64,000 bases of DNA from Kordiimonadaceae bacterium UBA4441 (GCA_002390425.1 DGPL01000045.1:44534-108533), one strand, 5' to 3'. Counted from the stretch's first letter, positions 1-8,461 are shown. Numbers and translations are program-made. The notes: generated by a model from the sequence alone, not told the origin.

Positions 1-1
1 G

Positions 2-268
2 CGTGGTTCTGTAGGTATGATGGTCACCAAAACTCTTGCCGTTGCCGGTGATATGCTAGTAACGAACCCTGATGATCGCGAACGTGGTGCAATGTTACGT
101 GCTTACGATAAAACAACCGGAAAACAAGTTGGTGAAGTTTGGATGCCCTCAAGGCAGTCAGGATCACCTATGACCTATAGCATTAATGGACGGCAATATA
201 TCATTGTTGCAATTAGCGGCGGTTCCTACCCGGGTGAGATAAGAGCCTACGCACTACCCGAAGATTAA
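2..268 (+). CDS. PQQ-dependent (quinoprotein) dehydrogenase, C-terminal end only
   Basis: Only the last ~88 codons are inside the window; the reading frame is open to the left edge, so the gene begins outside. The tail contains KTTGKQVGEVWMPSRQ, then GSPMTYSINGRQYIIVAISGG, ending in RAYALPED. That pattern (GSPMTY, NGRQYIIVA, a final Leu-Pro) is how PQQ-binding eight-bladed quinoprotein glucose/alcohol dehydrogenases end. Such enzymes oxidise sugars or alcohols in the periplasm and pass electrons to ubiquinone or cytochrome c. The substrate cannot be told from this fragment. It converges on the NHL propeller gene to its right, with a shared hairpin between them. Confidence 0.8.
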   Translation, partial: RGSVGMMVTKTLAVAGDMLVTNPDDRERGAMLRAYDKTTGKQVGEVWMPSRQSGSPMTYSINGRQYIIVAISGGSYPGEIRAYALPED

Positions 269-287
269 TATTAGTAAAGATTAACAA

Positions 288-323
288 CAAAAAAACCCCC
301 GGCGAAAATATCGTCGGGGGTTT
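288..323. terminator. bidirectional rho-independent terminator
   Basis: A 10-bp stem (296-305 with 311-320, one G-T wobble) around a 5-base AAATA loop, with an A-run on the left and TTT on the right. It lies between two convergent genes and can serve both, better for the minus strand, where the U-run is longer. Confidence 0.8.
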
Positions 324-348
324 AAATTTAAAGATTAAATTTAAACTG

Positions 349-1551
349 TTATCTCATTCCTTCGGGCCATGCTGGTCCTTGATCGAAATTAGTAACTTCT
401 TTCATACCTTTGCTAATAAACTTCTGAACGCGCTTACCTTCATAAGTTTCGGTAGTGTAAATATTACCTTTTGAATCGGTTGCAAGACTATGTGGTGCAA
501 ACCAAAGACCTGGCAAACGACCACCACCACCAAACATGGCAATAGGCTCTAGAGTTTCACGATGAAGAATGTGAACACGTTGGTTCTGTCCGTCAGCAAG
601 ATAAACATATTTCTGATCCGCATCATTTGAAAAATCAAGATCCCAAGTTGAACCTTGTGATAATGTCTCATTCATAATCAGTTTTTCAAAAAGATATGTT
701 CCATCCTGTTCAAATACCTGAATACGGTTAGATGAACGGTCACATACATAAAGTTTACCGTCTCTAGAAGGTTCCGCGCAATGAACTGGTCCGGTAAACT
801 GTGGATGCGATGGTGTCGTAGGATCATGACGGTATCTTTCCGTTGGATCCTCTGGTGTTTTACCATATGCACCCCAATAACGTTTAAACTCACCCGTATC
901 TGCATCAAGAACTGCAATTCTGCGATGGCCGTAACCATCAGCAATAAACGCTTCATTGGTTGATTCTACAACTTCAATCTCAGCAACACGTGAAAAATGA
1001 GTTTTACTGTTACTGTCTGGTTCACGTACACCAGGTGTACCATACTGCGCTAAAAATTTACCATCACGGGTAAATTTAAGAATGTGGCTATCACCACCAC
1101 CATTCCCACCAATCCATACGTTACCTTTGTGGTCAACTTCAATACCATGGTTTGATGCTGGCCATACATATGGTGCACCTTCAACTGGGCCACCCCATGC
1201 GTTGACCATATTGCCCGCTGGATCAAATTCAACTATCGGTGGCGCTGGTTCACAACAAATGGACACGCCACTTGCAAGACCAATTTCGGTATTTGTTCCA
1301 AAAATGCCTTCGCCACTTGCACGATGAACGATAAAAACATGATCCCGCTCATCAATAGCGACCCCAATCACATTTCCTAAAATCCATTCGTTTGGAAGTG
1401 GTTTTGGCCAAAATGGATCAACTTCAAATGACGGTGCCATCGGTCCTTGAGCCGTAGCTTCATCAGCACCAATCATAGATTGACCAAGACTTAAGCCAAC
1501 GAGCGACACTGCAAGGGCGGCTCCCGCCAATACTTTATTCTTAAATTCCAT
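349..1551 (-). CDS. secreted NHL-repeat beta-propeller protein (copy A of tandem pair)
   Basis: 400 residues. A signal peptide covers about residues 1-35 (hydrophobic core ALAVSLVGLSLG, cleavage near ATAQ), so the protein should be periplasmic or exported. The mature part carries repeated blades of the NHL type: HGIEVDHKGNVWIGGNG, AFIADGYGHRRIAVLD, VYLADGQNQRVHIL, SLATDSKGNIYTTETYEGKR. These resemble the peptidyl-alpha-hydroxyglycine alpha-amidating lyase-like propeller family, but I cannot see that it has lyase activity. A CC pair (SICCEPAPPIVEF) is conserved in its neighbour. It is closely similar along its whole length to the gene at 1759-2967, so the two are a tandem duplication. Substrate is unknown. 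The adjacent PQQ dehydrogenase hints at periplasmic oxidation chemistry, which is only inference. Confidence 0.85.
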   Translation of the reverse strand: MEFKNKVLAGAALAVSLVGLSLGQSMIGADEATAQGPMAPSFEVDPFWPKPLPNEWILGNVIGVAIDERDHVFIVHRASGEGIFGTNTEIGLASGVSICCEPAPPIVEFDPAGNMVNAWGGPVEGAPYVWPASNHGIEVDHKGNVWIGGNGGGDSHILKFTRDGKFLAQYGTPGVREPDSNSKTHFSRVAEIEVVESTNEAFIADGYGHRRIAVLDADTGEFKRYWGAYGKTPEDPTERYRHDPTTPSHPQFTGPVHCAEPSRDGKLYVCDRSSNRIQVFEQDGTYLFEKLIMNETLSQGSTWDLDFSNDADQKYVYLADGQNQRVHILHRETLEPIAMFGGGGRLPGLWFAPHSLATDSKGNIYTTETYEGKRVQKFISKGMKEVTNFDQGPAWPEGMR

Positions 1552-1700
1552 TATTTCATTCCCTAATAAATTATATCAATTCGGAGATCCAACCGGACTA
1601 CATTCCCCAAAAAGACTGTATGTAGTGGCTGAATGTTACTGTAATTATTCAAACATTTCAAGTTGAGTAACATAATTAGAATTTTAATCATTTAAAAATA

Positions 1701-1730
1701 AAAAAACCCCCGGCAAATTAACGCCGAGGG
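1701..1730 (-). terminator. rho-independent terminator after propeller copy B
   Basis: On the minus strand a stem of 8 pairs (1723-1730 with 1707-1714, one mismatch/wobble) is followed by a run of U from the A-tract at 1701-1706. It lies between the two tandem propeller genes, so each copy probably has its own promoter. Confidence 0.75.
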
Positions 1731-1758
1731 TTAAATCATTTAAATACTGAAAAGCGGC

Positions 1759-2967
1759 TTAGTTAAGCTCGCCAGCAGGCCATAGTGCACCCTGATCCAT
1801 TGCAGGAATATCTGTGATACCCTTAGCAATAAACTTCTGAATACGCTTACCTTCGTAAGTTTCAGTTGTATAGATGTTACCTTTTGAATCTGTTGCAAGA
1901 CTATGTGGTGCAAACCAAAGACCAGGTTGACGGCCACCGCCACCAAACTTAGTTAGCACTTCCATTGTTGAACGTTCAATAATGTAAACGCGTTGGTTTT
2001 GACCATCAGCAAGGTAAATATATTTTTGATCAGCGTCACGTGAGAAATCAAGATCCCAAGTAGAACCTTGAGCCCCAGTTTCAGGAGCAATCAACACTTC
2101 TGATTTATAATTACCAGCGCGATCAAAGACCTGAATACGGTCTGATGAACGGTCACAAACATAGATTAAACCGTCGTTTGATGGCTCAACACAGTGAACT
2201 GGGCCCGTAAAGGTTTTGCTTGGTGGTGTTGAAGGGTCATGACGATAACGCTCTGTTGGGTCTACGATGTTTTTCTCACCATAAGCACCCCAATAACGTT
2301 TGAACTCACCCGTATCAGCGTCAAGAACTGCGATGCGACGGTTACCATAACCGTCCGCAATAAACGCTTCATTTGTTTCTTCAACAACGGAGATTTTTGC
2401 TACGCGTGAAAAATGAGTTGTGTCGTTACTATCCGGCTCGTTAATACCAGGTGTACCATATTGTGCGATAAATTTACCATCGTTGGTAAATTTAAGAATA
2501 TGCGAATCACCGCGGCCGTTACCACCGATCCATACGTTGCCTTTATGGTCAACTTCGATACCGTGGTTTGAATCAGGCCACACATATGGTGCACCCTCAA
2601 CCGGACCACCCCATGCACGTACAAGATTTCCGTCGGCATCAAATTCCACGATAGGAGGAGCTGGTGTACAGCAGATACTTGTACCTTGCTGAAGACCAAG
2701 TTCAGCGAAAGGCTTAAAGATTCCATCGCCCCATGCACGGTGTACGATATAAACATGATCGCGTGCATCAACGGCAACACCGATTACATTCCCCAAGATC
2801 CAGCCATTCGGCAGCGGTTGTGGCCAGAACGGATCAACTTCAAATGACGGTGCTTTTGCAGACTGTGCAGTCGCATCCGTTGCATTCATCATTGATTGTC
2901 CAAGGCTCAAACCGATGAGTGAAACAGCAAGTGTTACCCCCATCAAAACCTTATTTTTTAATTTCAT
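1759..2967 (-). CDS. secreted NHL-repeat beta-propeller protein (copy B of tandem pair)
   Basis: 402 residues with a signal peptide (hydrophobic VTLAVSLIGLSLG, cleavage near DATAQ) and the same blade series as the 349-1551 protein: GPVEGAPYVWP, NHGIEVDHKGNVWIGGNG, EAFIADGYGNRRIAVLDA, SLATDSKGNIYTTETYEGKR. Differences are concentrated in loops and at the C-terminus, which suggests an old duplication under selection rather than a recent copy. It is predicted to fold as a six-bladed propeller outside the cytoplasm. It has its own terminator and a 225-bp upstream region shared with the divergent HupE-like gene. Enzyme activity is not assignable from sequence. Confidence 0.85.
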   Translation of the reverse strand: MKLKNKVLMGVTLAVSLIGLSLGQSMMNATDATAQSAKAPSFEVDPFWPQPLPNGWILGNVIGVAVDARDHVYIVHRAWGDGIFKPFAELGLQQGTSICCTPAPPIVEFDADGNLVRAWGGPVEGAPYVWPDSNHGIEVDHKGNVWIGGNGRGDSHILKFTNDGKFIAQYGTPGINEPDSNDTTHFSRVAKISVVEETNEAFIADGYGNRRIAVLDADTGEFKRYWGAYGEKNIVDPTERYRHDPSTPPSKTFTGPVHCVEPSNDGLIYVCDRSSDRIQVFDRAGNYKSEVLIAPETGAQGSTWDLDFSRDADQKYIYLADGQNQRVYIIERSTMEVLTKFGGGGRQPGLWFAPHSLATDSKGNIYTTETYEGKRIQKFIAKGITDIPAMDQGALWPAGELN

Positions 2968-3192
2968 GATTTCTTTCCATTTTTTATTTTATTCATTCAG
3001 TTTAGCATAACGTTTGCATTTCCTAAACTGAACACTATGCTGTGACATAATGATACAATATATCATTCCGGCGTTCAAGCATTGAATCGCACCATTTCTA
3101 TATCAATAAAATTTGACTCTTTCCCTAGGGTTTCCTATGAAAGACGTCAATAAAAATAGTGAAGATCGACAAACTAGGGAACACAAGAGAAA

Positions 3193-4530
3193 ATGGCACT
3201 TTTTACTCGTAAAGCTACGAAAAATTCATTGAAAATACTCCTTTCAATGATGATATTTTTTTCATCTATGACCAACATCGTCAAAGCACACGATATTCCG
3301 GCATCTGTTACGGTACAAATGTATGTGAAACCAGAAGGTCAAACCTTAAAATTGTTACTTAGAGTGCCTCTTGAATCCATGAGTGAAATTATTTATCCAA
3401 CTTGGGGGCCAGGCTATCTTGACTTCGAAAAAGCTGATAAAGCGTTACTCGATGCTATCGCTGTTTACCTTACAGACGAGCTAAGAGTATATGAAAATGG
3501 GGAATTAATTTTAGACAAAACAGTAACTGCATACCGTGCAGAATCGCCTCAAAATCGTGCCATCCAAACGTGGGAAACGGCTATTGAGAACATCAATAAG
3601 CCTCCACTTAAAAATGAGGAGCGCCTTTATTACGGGCAGGCCGTTTTGGATGTTTTATATGAGTTCCCTATTACTTCTGATAAATCACAATTTTCCATTC
3701 ATCCGACATTAAATAAGCTCGCCAGCATTACCAATACTGTATTAAGGTTTATTCCGCCAGAAACCGGTGAGCGCGTATTTAACTATATTGGTGATCCAGG
3801 AGAAGTTGTTTTAGACCCTAGTCTTTTACACGCACTATATGAATTTATGGAATTAGGTTTCTTTCACATCTTAGAGGGAACCGATCATATCCTTTTCCTT
3901 CTCTGTTTGATTATCCCAATGCGTAGTTTCCGCGCTCTAATTCCTGTTATTACATCCTTTACGATCGCACATTCTATTACGTTGATCTCAACGGCATTCG
4001 GTTTAGCGCCTCAAGCTTTATGGTTTGCGCCACTGATTGAAATGCTGATTGCACTTTCTATTGTTTATATGGCGTTTGAGAATATCGTCGGAGTTAATCA
4101 AGAAAAAAGATGGATGATGACATTCGCTTTCGGACTTATTCATGGTTTTGGTTTCTCATTCCTTCTTTCCGATAGCATGCAATTTGCAGGAACTCATTTG
4201 TTTACGTCGCTCTTATCTTTTAATCTTGGTGTAGAACTAGGACAAATTTTCATTCTTATTCTCGTTCTCCCTATACTAAATCTATTGTTCAAATATTTAG
4301 TACAGGAAAAAACAGGCTCAATTCTTTTGTCTGCTCTTGTTGCCCATAGCGGATGGCACTGGATGACAGAACGAAATGATGCTTTAAATCAGTATATTTT
4401 CGTGATGCCGGAAATTGATTCTGCCTTTTATGCCGAATTAATGCGTTGGGGAATGTTGCTAATAATTATCGCGTTTGCTTCTTGGGCAATGTACGAATTT
4501 ACAAAATACATCGAGAAACGATTTAAATAA
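3193..4530 (+). CDS. HupE/UreJ-family membrane protein with N-terminal extracytoplasmic domain
   Basis: 445 residues. A signal peptide (LKILLSMMIFFSSMTNIVKA) is followed by a soluble domain of about 165 residues (DIPASVTVQMYVKPEGQTLKL onward). The C-terminal half has about six hydrophobic helices with histidines in or near them: FFHILEGTDHILFLLCL, FTIAHSITLI, GLIHGFGFSFLL, VAHSGWHWM. HIxxGxDHxLF is the hallmark of the HupE/UreJ_2 family, whose best-known members are suspected nickel/metal permeases. This long two-part version is common in marine bacteria and has no proven substrate. Start chosen because AAGAGA lies just upstream and the signal peptide begins immediately. Divergent from propeller copy B and ends in a strong terminator. 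Confidence 0.85.
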   Translation: MALFTRKATKNSLKILLSMMIFFSSMTNIVKAHDIPASVTVQMYVKPEGQTLKLLLRVPLESMSEIIYPTWGPGYLDFEKADKALLDAIAVYLTDELRVYENGELILDKTVTAYRAESPQNRAIQTWETAIENINKPPLKNEERLYYGQAVLDVLYEFPITSDKSQFSIHPTLNKLASITNTVLRFIPPETGERVFNYIGDPGEVVLDPSLLHALYEFMELGFFHILEGTDHILFLLCLIIPMRSFRALIPVITSFTIAHSITLISTAFGLAPQALWFAPLIEMLIALSIVYMAFENIVGVNQEKRWMMTFAFGLIHGFGFSFLLSDSMQFAGTHLFTSLLSFNLGVELGQIFILILVLPILNLLFKYLVQEKTGSILLSALVAHSGWHWMTERNDALNQYIFVMPEIDSAFYAELMRWGMLLIIIAFASWAMYEFTKYIEKRFK

Positions 4531-4532
4531 TA

Positions 4533-4558
4533 AAAAGCCCCTTAAATAAGGGGCTTTT
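4533..4558. terminator. bidirectional rho-independent terminator
   Basis: Perfect 11-bp stem (4533-4543 with 4548-4558) around an AAAT loop, A-run on the left and T-run on the right. It separates the convergent HupE-like and NHL genes. Confidence 0.9.
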
Positions 4559-4583
4559 CTCTATCAATTGTTCTTAGTATCGT

Positions 4584-5636
4584 TTAGCGTTGAGTCGGGT
4601 TTGCAAAATATCCTTTAGGGATATATTTACGCATTCTACGTTGTAGCACTTCAGCGCCATATACGTTACCGTCTTCATCAGCCGTTACGCCTTCTGCAAC
4701 TGATGTATAACGTGGTTCCATTCCATTGTTAGGATCTGGAATAAAGGCCGTGACCCAACCCGTTTTTGAACTACCGATACGAATACCGCGTTCCCAACCA
4801 GGATTACGTTGATAACCTGTATTTGATTCACTATCTGCCACATACATTGTGTCATTTTTATCAATATAAACACCACTTGGGCGACCAAACTGTGTCCAGT
4901 AATCAAGGTGCTTACCATCCTGATCAAAAATTTGAACACGGTTATTATAACGATCTCCGACAAACACTTTACCTTCTGAATTCAGAGCAATCGCATGTGG
5001 TTCGCGAAACTCACCACGCTCGGAACCGGTCACGCCCCATTCCGTGATATATTCGCCTTTACTGTTATATTTTACGATGCGGTTATTACCACCAGCACCG
5101 TGACCGTCTGCCACAAAAATATCACCGTTAGGCGCTACAGCAACATCACATGGTTGGTCAAAAACATATTTGTCTTGGCCAGCAACACCGGCTGTACCTA
5201 GTGACATAAGAAGTTCACCATCAGGGCTAAACTTATGAACTTGATGACCTTTTTTACGTTCTTCATCACCACGCGCATCAGCAATCCAAAGGTTTCCATC
5301 CGGATCCACATGAATTCCGTGAGGCCAAACGATCATGTTTTTGCCAAACATTTTCAATATATTGCCTTCTTGATCAACCAACATAATGGGATCAATTTCC
5401 GGCGTATCAAGACAATTTCCATTGGCACCACAACGTTCTGATACCCAAATTTTATCATCACCCGCATAATATACTGTACTCGTTGAGCCCCATACACGCC
5501 CATTTGGTAATTCAATCCACTCGCCTTTAATCGCTTCATAAGGGTTAGAGACCTGGGCATTTGCCGTACCAACGAATGCTGCTGTCACCGCGCTCGCTGT
5601 TATGAGCAGCTTTGCTAATGTATTTTTCTTTAACAT
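4584..5636 (-). CDS. secreted NHL-repeat beta-propeller protein (second family, copy 1)
   Basis: 350 residues. Signal peptide of about 27 residues (AKLLITASAVTAAFVGTANA). Blades include HGIHVDPDGNLWIADARGDEE, DVAVAPNGDIFVADGHG, HAIALNSEGKVFVGDRYNNR and SGVYIDKNDTMYVADSESNT. Two cysteines near the N-terminus (ERCGANGNCLD) could form a disulfide. It is a clear paralog of the 8462-9505 protein, nearly identical in the stretch VADSESNTGYQRNPGWERGI, and more distant from the 349/1759 pair. Predicted periplasmic or secreted six-bladed propeller; lyase, lactonase or binding roles are all possible. It lies 77 bp downstream of the ECF sigma gene on the same strand and is preceded by a two-box element also found before its paralog. 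Confidence 0.85.
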   Translation of the reverse strand: MLKKNTLAKLLITASAVTAAFVGTANAQVSNPYEAIKGEWIELPNGRVWGSTSTVYYAGDDKIWVSERCGANGNCLDTPEIDPIMLVDQEGNILKMFGKNMIVWPHGIHVDPDGNLWIADARGDEERKKGHQVHKFSPDGELLMSLGTAGVAGQDKYVFDQPCDVAVAPNGDIFVADGHGAGGNNRIVKYNSKGEYITEWGVTGSERGEFREPHAIALNSEGKVFVGDRYNNRVQIFDQDGKHLDYWTQFGRPSGVYIDKNDTMYVADSESNTGYQRNPGWERGIRIGSSKTGWVTAFIPDPNNGMEPRYTSVAEGVTADEDGNVYGAEVLQRRMRKYIPKGYFANPTQR

Positions 5637-5679
5637 TTCATGTCCTTTAATTTTGTGAGTTTGTTATTTTATAACACGC

Positions 5680-5712
5680 GCATTGGACAATAAATTATCT
5701 AATTTGTAAAGA
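5680..5712 (-). promoter_or_regulatory. two-box upstream element shared by two NHL propeller genes (copy 1)
   Basis: Reading toward the gene: TCTTTACAAATT, 9 bases, ATTGTCCAATGC. The same two 12-mers with exactly the same 9-base gap occur at 9561-9593 before the paralogous gene. TTTACA could be a -35, with TCCAAT as a -10 at 17-bp spacing. ATTGTCCAAT is also a short palindrome (ATTG-N2-CAAT), so an operator overlapping the -10 is possible. The box starts directly after the stop codon of the sigma factor gene. Confidence 0.6.
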
Positions 5713-6960
5713 CTAGATGGCCTTTAATTTTTTTGATAAGAATTCTTTTTCTCTTTCATTCCCGCTAAGTTTTATGGCTTTTTGATAAGCACGTTTGGCA
5801 ATATCATTATTACCTGCTCGCAAATAGAATTCTGCCTTAGCAGCATAAAATGGTTGATATGATTTAAATTCACTCTCTAACTGATCAATCGCATTAATAG
5901 TTTCATCAATAGTGAGTAAATTTGAAGCCGCAACAACTCTGTTTAGCTTAACGACAGATGTAGGCATCAATTTTAAAAGTTCATCATATAAAAGAACAAT
6001 TTGCTGCCAATCCGTACTAGCATAACTTTTTGATTGGGAATGTACTGCACTTATTGCTGCTTGAATTTGATAAGGTCCCGTTTTTTCGGTTTTTAATGCT
6101 CTTTCAATGAGTGAACAACCTTCTTTGATTTTTGGTTGATCCCAAAGTGTTCTATTTTGATCTTCTAATGAAACAAAAGCCCCGTCTGAAGTAAATCGTG
6201 ATTTTCTTCTAGAATCGTGCAGTAAAGTCAAAGCTAGTAACGCCATTATTTCCGGCTCATATGGGCATAATTCGTTTAAGATTCTCGCTAACCTTATGGC
6301 TTCATTACTAAGATCTGCTCTTATGTGATCCTTGCCACTAGATGCGGAATAGCCTTCATTAAAAATTAAATATATGACACTTAGCACAGCGCTTAATCTT
6401 TCATGAAAAACGTCTCTTTCAGGAATGATATAGGGGATGGCTGTTTGTTTGATTTTTCTTTTTCCTCTAACAAGCCTTTGAGCCATTGTTTCTTTTTTGA
6501 CCAAAAAAGCACGGGCGATTTCATCTGTTGATAATCCACCAAGAAGTTGCAACGTTAAAGCAACAGAAATTTTGTGATCCAATGCCGGATGACAACAGGT
6601 GAAAATTAATCGTAATCGTTCATCTGGAATAGCATATTCGTATTCTTTTGTGTCTTCTTCAGTTTCAATTTCTATGATTAAGTCTTTGTGTTTAGATTTA
6701 AAATTTTGATCGCGACGAAGACGATCTATCGCTTTTCTTTTAGCAACTGTAAAAATCCAACCTGTCGTCGATTTTGGAAGACCATCTTTACGCCATTTAA
6801 TAAGTGCCATTTCAACGGCATCTTGAAGTACATCTTCGACCAGATTAATATCATTATAAATCACTAGTAAACTGGATAAAAGGTATCCCCAGTCTTCTCG
6901 CATAATTTTCTGAATTGCGATTTCAAAATTAATTGCTGATGTAGAGGTTGAGGATACCAT
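5713..6960 (-). CDS. ECF42-type RNA polymerase sigma factor with C-terminal TPR extension
   Basis: 415 residues, about twice the length of an ordinary ECF sigma factor. Sigma region 2 lies near residues 15-95 (NLVEDVLQDAVEMALIKW, GWIFTVAKRKAIDRLRRD) and region 4 near 105-175 (LTLQLLGGLSTDEIARAFLV). The C-terminal ~230 residues have the FNEGYSASSG and LLALTLLHDSRR motifs, then TPR-like helices (AKAEFYLRAGNNDIAKRAYQKA). This architecture is the ECF42 group (COG4941). It has no classical anti-sigma factor; the C-terminal extension is thought to be needed for activity. Known members sit next to and activate DGPF/YCII-domain genes, and here one lies 9 bp upstream, so they form an operon. The signal is unknown. 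Confidence 0.92.
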   Translation of the reverse strand: MVSSTSTSAINFEIAIQKIMREDWGYLLSSLLVIYNDINLVEDVLQDAVEMALIKWRKDGLPKSTTGWIFTVAKRKAIDRLRRDQNFKSKHKDLIIEIETEEDTKEYEYAIPDERLRLIFTCCHPALDHKISVALTLQLLGGLSTDEIARAFLVKKETMAQRLVRGKRKIKQTAIPYIIPERDVFHERLSAVLSVIYLIFNEGYSASSGKDHIRADLSNEAIRLARILNELCPYEPEIMALLALTLLHDSRRKSRFTSDGAFVSLEDQNRTLWDQPKIKEGCSLIERALKTEKTGPYQIQAAISAVHSQSKSYASTDWQQIVLLYDELLKLMPTSVVKLNRVVAASNLLTIDETINAIDQLESEFKSYQPFYAAKAEFYLRAGNNDIAKRAYQKAIKLSGNEREKEFLSKKLKAI

Positions 6961-6969
6961 TTATAATTA

Positions 6970-7323
6970 TTACTCAACGATGGTCATAATCGGTCTGACT
7001 TCAATAGACCCATGTTTCACAGATGGGATCATGGCAGCATATTTTAAGGCATCATCAAGATTATCACATTCAAAAATATAATAGCCCCCAAGCTGTTCCT
7101 TTGTTTCTGCAAAAGGGCCATCTGTTGTTTCTAGGTTTCCACCACGCCCTCTTAATGTTGTTGAGGTATTAACCGATTCAAGCGGATCGCCCGCCACCAA
7201 AACACCATCTTCAATAAATTTATCTGTCGCAGAACGGTATTCCCCAATCATTTTGATAAATTCATCGGAACCAGGCTTAGGATCAGTTTTTTCATTAGAG
7301 TAAATTAAAGCAATATATTTCAT
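6970..7323 (-). CDS. DGPF/YCII-related domain protein, ECF42 partner
   Basis: 117 residues from the ATG at 7323, chosen because GGAG lies 8 bases upstream and the family begins MKYIALIYSNE; a longer reading to 7362 adds residues unlike the family. The signature TDGPFAETKEQLGGYYIFE is near the middle, and the C-terminus GSIEVRPIM is typical. The fold is a small ferredoxin-like dimer related to muconolactone isomerase/YCII. Biochemical function is unknown; DGPF proteins are the main known targets of ECF42 sigma factors. It is first in an operon with the sigma gene (gap 9 bp), and an ECF42-like promoter lies about 60 bp upstream. Confidence 0.9.
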   Translation of the reverse strand: MKYIALIYSNEKTDPKPGSDEFIKMIGEYRSATDKFIEDGVLVAGDPLESVNTSTTLRGRGGNLETTDGPFAETKEQLGGYYIFECDNLDDALKYAAMIPSVKHGSIEVRPIMTIVE

Positions 7324-7380
7324 GATTATCTCCATTATTATGTTTTGATGTAACCTTATCATTTAAGATTACATATATAA

Positions 7381-7407
7381 AACGAATGGGATTTATAAAA
7401 ATCGACA
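7381..7407 (-). promoter_or_regulatory. putative ECF42-dependent promoter of the DGPF-sigma operon
   Basis: Toward the DGPF gene: TGTCGA (complement of 7402-7407), a 17-base spacer, then CGTT (complement of 7381-7384). The published ECF42 consensus in Streptomyces venezuelae is TGTCGA at -35 and CG(A/T)C at -10. The -35 match is perfect and the -10 match is three of four bases. Position, 58 bases before the start codon, fits autoregulation. Confidence 0.6.
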
Positions 7408-7422
7408 ATCTTTTTGAAAAAA

Positions 7423-8403
7423 TTACTCTTTTATAGGTAAATGTCCGGTTTTCACGTAAATAAGGGCACCATCTTCTTTGGTATAAGGATGATGCCTGCT
7501 TAAATGAGGGCTTCTGATCCAAGTTCCTTTTGGATATTCTCCATGCTCATCATAAAAAGTGCCTTCAAGAACAAAAATTTCTTCCCCGCCCCAATGTTGA
7601 TGGGGTTTAAAGATAGTATTCGGAGCCCATTTAACTAGCGCCGCATGCTCCGTACCATATTCATGAAGCGGCATTACCGATAAACCAGGAACCAATCCCG
7701 GATACCATTCTGCTTCGTTCGTATTGATTGAAAATTGCTTTTGATCTTCTTCTTCAAACTGATAAAGTTTAACAAAGATCGTTGCTCCTTCTTCACCAAT
7801 TTTTGGGGTGTGAAATGTACCAATTGGGTTTCGAACATAACTACCCGCTGGATAATCCGCATGCTCATCAGAGAAAACCCCTTCAAGCACTAAAAATTCC
7901 TCACCACCGCAATGGTCGTGCGGTGAAAATTCACTGTTTGGGGCAAATTTTACAATCGTAGTCGCGCGCGCCACTTCGTCACCAATTCGGTCCAACATCA
8001 TACGTTCAACACCCTTCATCGGCGACGGCACCCACTTATAATCCTCTGGTCTAACCACTGCAATTTTCTCGAAATTTGCGTTCAATTCCATTTGAATACT
8101 GCCTTCTTTTTCAATAACTAAGATACGCGCCTCACCAATTGGATGTGCCACATGTTCCGTCCCAACTGATGCATAAAATATGTCTCCTGCGTTTAATATA
8201 ACGCTGTCTTCTTTTCCATTTTCACGATATTTCATTTCTACGCGACCGTCCATTACGGCAAATATTTCTTCACCATCATTGATATGCCAAATATATGGTT
8301 CATCCGTCCAATGAAGTCGGGACGTCACACCGTTCATAGTGGCGATGTCTTTCGCGCCCCATGCTTTTTCTGATTTAAAATTTTTACTTCTAATAATTTC
8401 CAT
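7423..8403 (-). CDS. three-cupin protein with two ChrR-type cupin domains
   Basis: 326 residues. Three cupin domains can be read. The first (about residues 10-105) has EEIFAVMDGRVEMKY. The second (about 115-215) has FSPHDHCGGEEFLVLEG followed by DYPAGSYVRNP. The third (about 225-320) has FKPHQHWGGEEIFVLEG and EYPKGTWIRSP. The last two keep the HxH...E metal ligands and the DYPxGSYVRNP signature of the ChrR cupin, the domain that senses singlet oxygen or peroxide in ChrR anti-sigma factors. No N-terminal zinc anti-sigma domain is present, so it is not a ChrR. I place the start at the ATG at 8403: the longer reading to 8433 would run through a terminator hairpin. Same strand as the DGPF-sigma pair, 99 bp upstream. 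A redox-sensing or detoxifying role is inference. Confidence 0.8.
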   Translation of the reverse strand: MEIIRSKNFKSEKAWGAKDIATMNGVTSRLHWTDEPYIWHINDGEEIFAVMDGRVEMKYRENGKEDSVILNAGDIFYASVGTEHVAHPIGEARILVIEKEGSIQMELNANFEKIAVVRPEDYKWVPSPMKGVERMMLDRIGDEVARATTIVKFAPNSEFSPHDHCGGEEFLVLEGVFSDEHADYPAGSYVRNPIGTFHTPKIGEEGATIFVKLYQFEEEDQKQFSINTNEAEWYPGLVPGLSVMPLHEYGTEHAALVKWAPNTIFKPHQHWGGEEIFVLEGTFYDEHGEYPKGTWIRSPHLSRHHPYTKEDGALIYVKTGHLPIKE

Positions 8404-8413
8404 ATTACACCAT

Positions 8414-8445
8414 AAAAAAAGCCCCCATGACATATGAGGGCTTTT
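8414..8445 (-). terminator. rho-independent terminator directly before the cupin gene
   Basis: On the minus strand, 8434-8445 pairs with 8417-8428 (12 pairs, one G-U), followed by seven U from 8420-8414. It ends the propeller transcript starting at 9505. Only ten bases separate the U-run from the cupin ATG at 8403. Confidence 0.88.
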
Positions 8446-8461
8446 AATAAAAATTCAACGA

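Noticed and set aside
3137..3232. 31-codon ORF just before and overlapping the HupE-like gene
   Set aside because: Poor ribosome site, reads into the next gene in another frame and has no recognisable character; probably chance.
8404..8433. Longer N-terminus for the cupin protein starting at 8433
   Set aside because: These ten codons lie inside the terminator stem and U-run and have no ribosome site; the protein family begins at the 8403 ATG.
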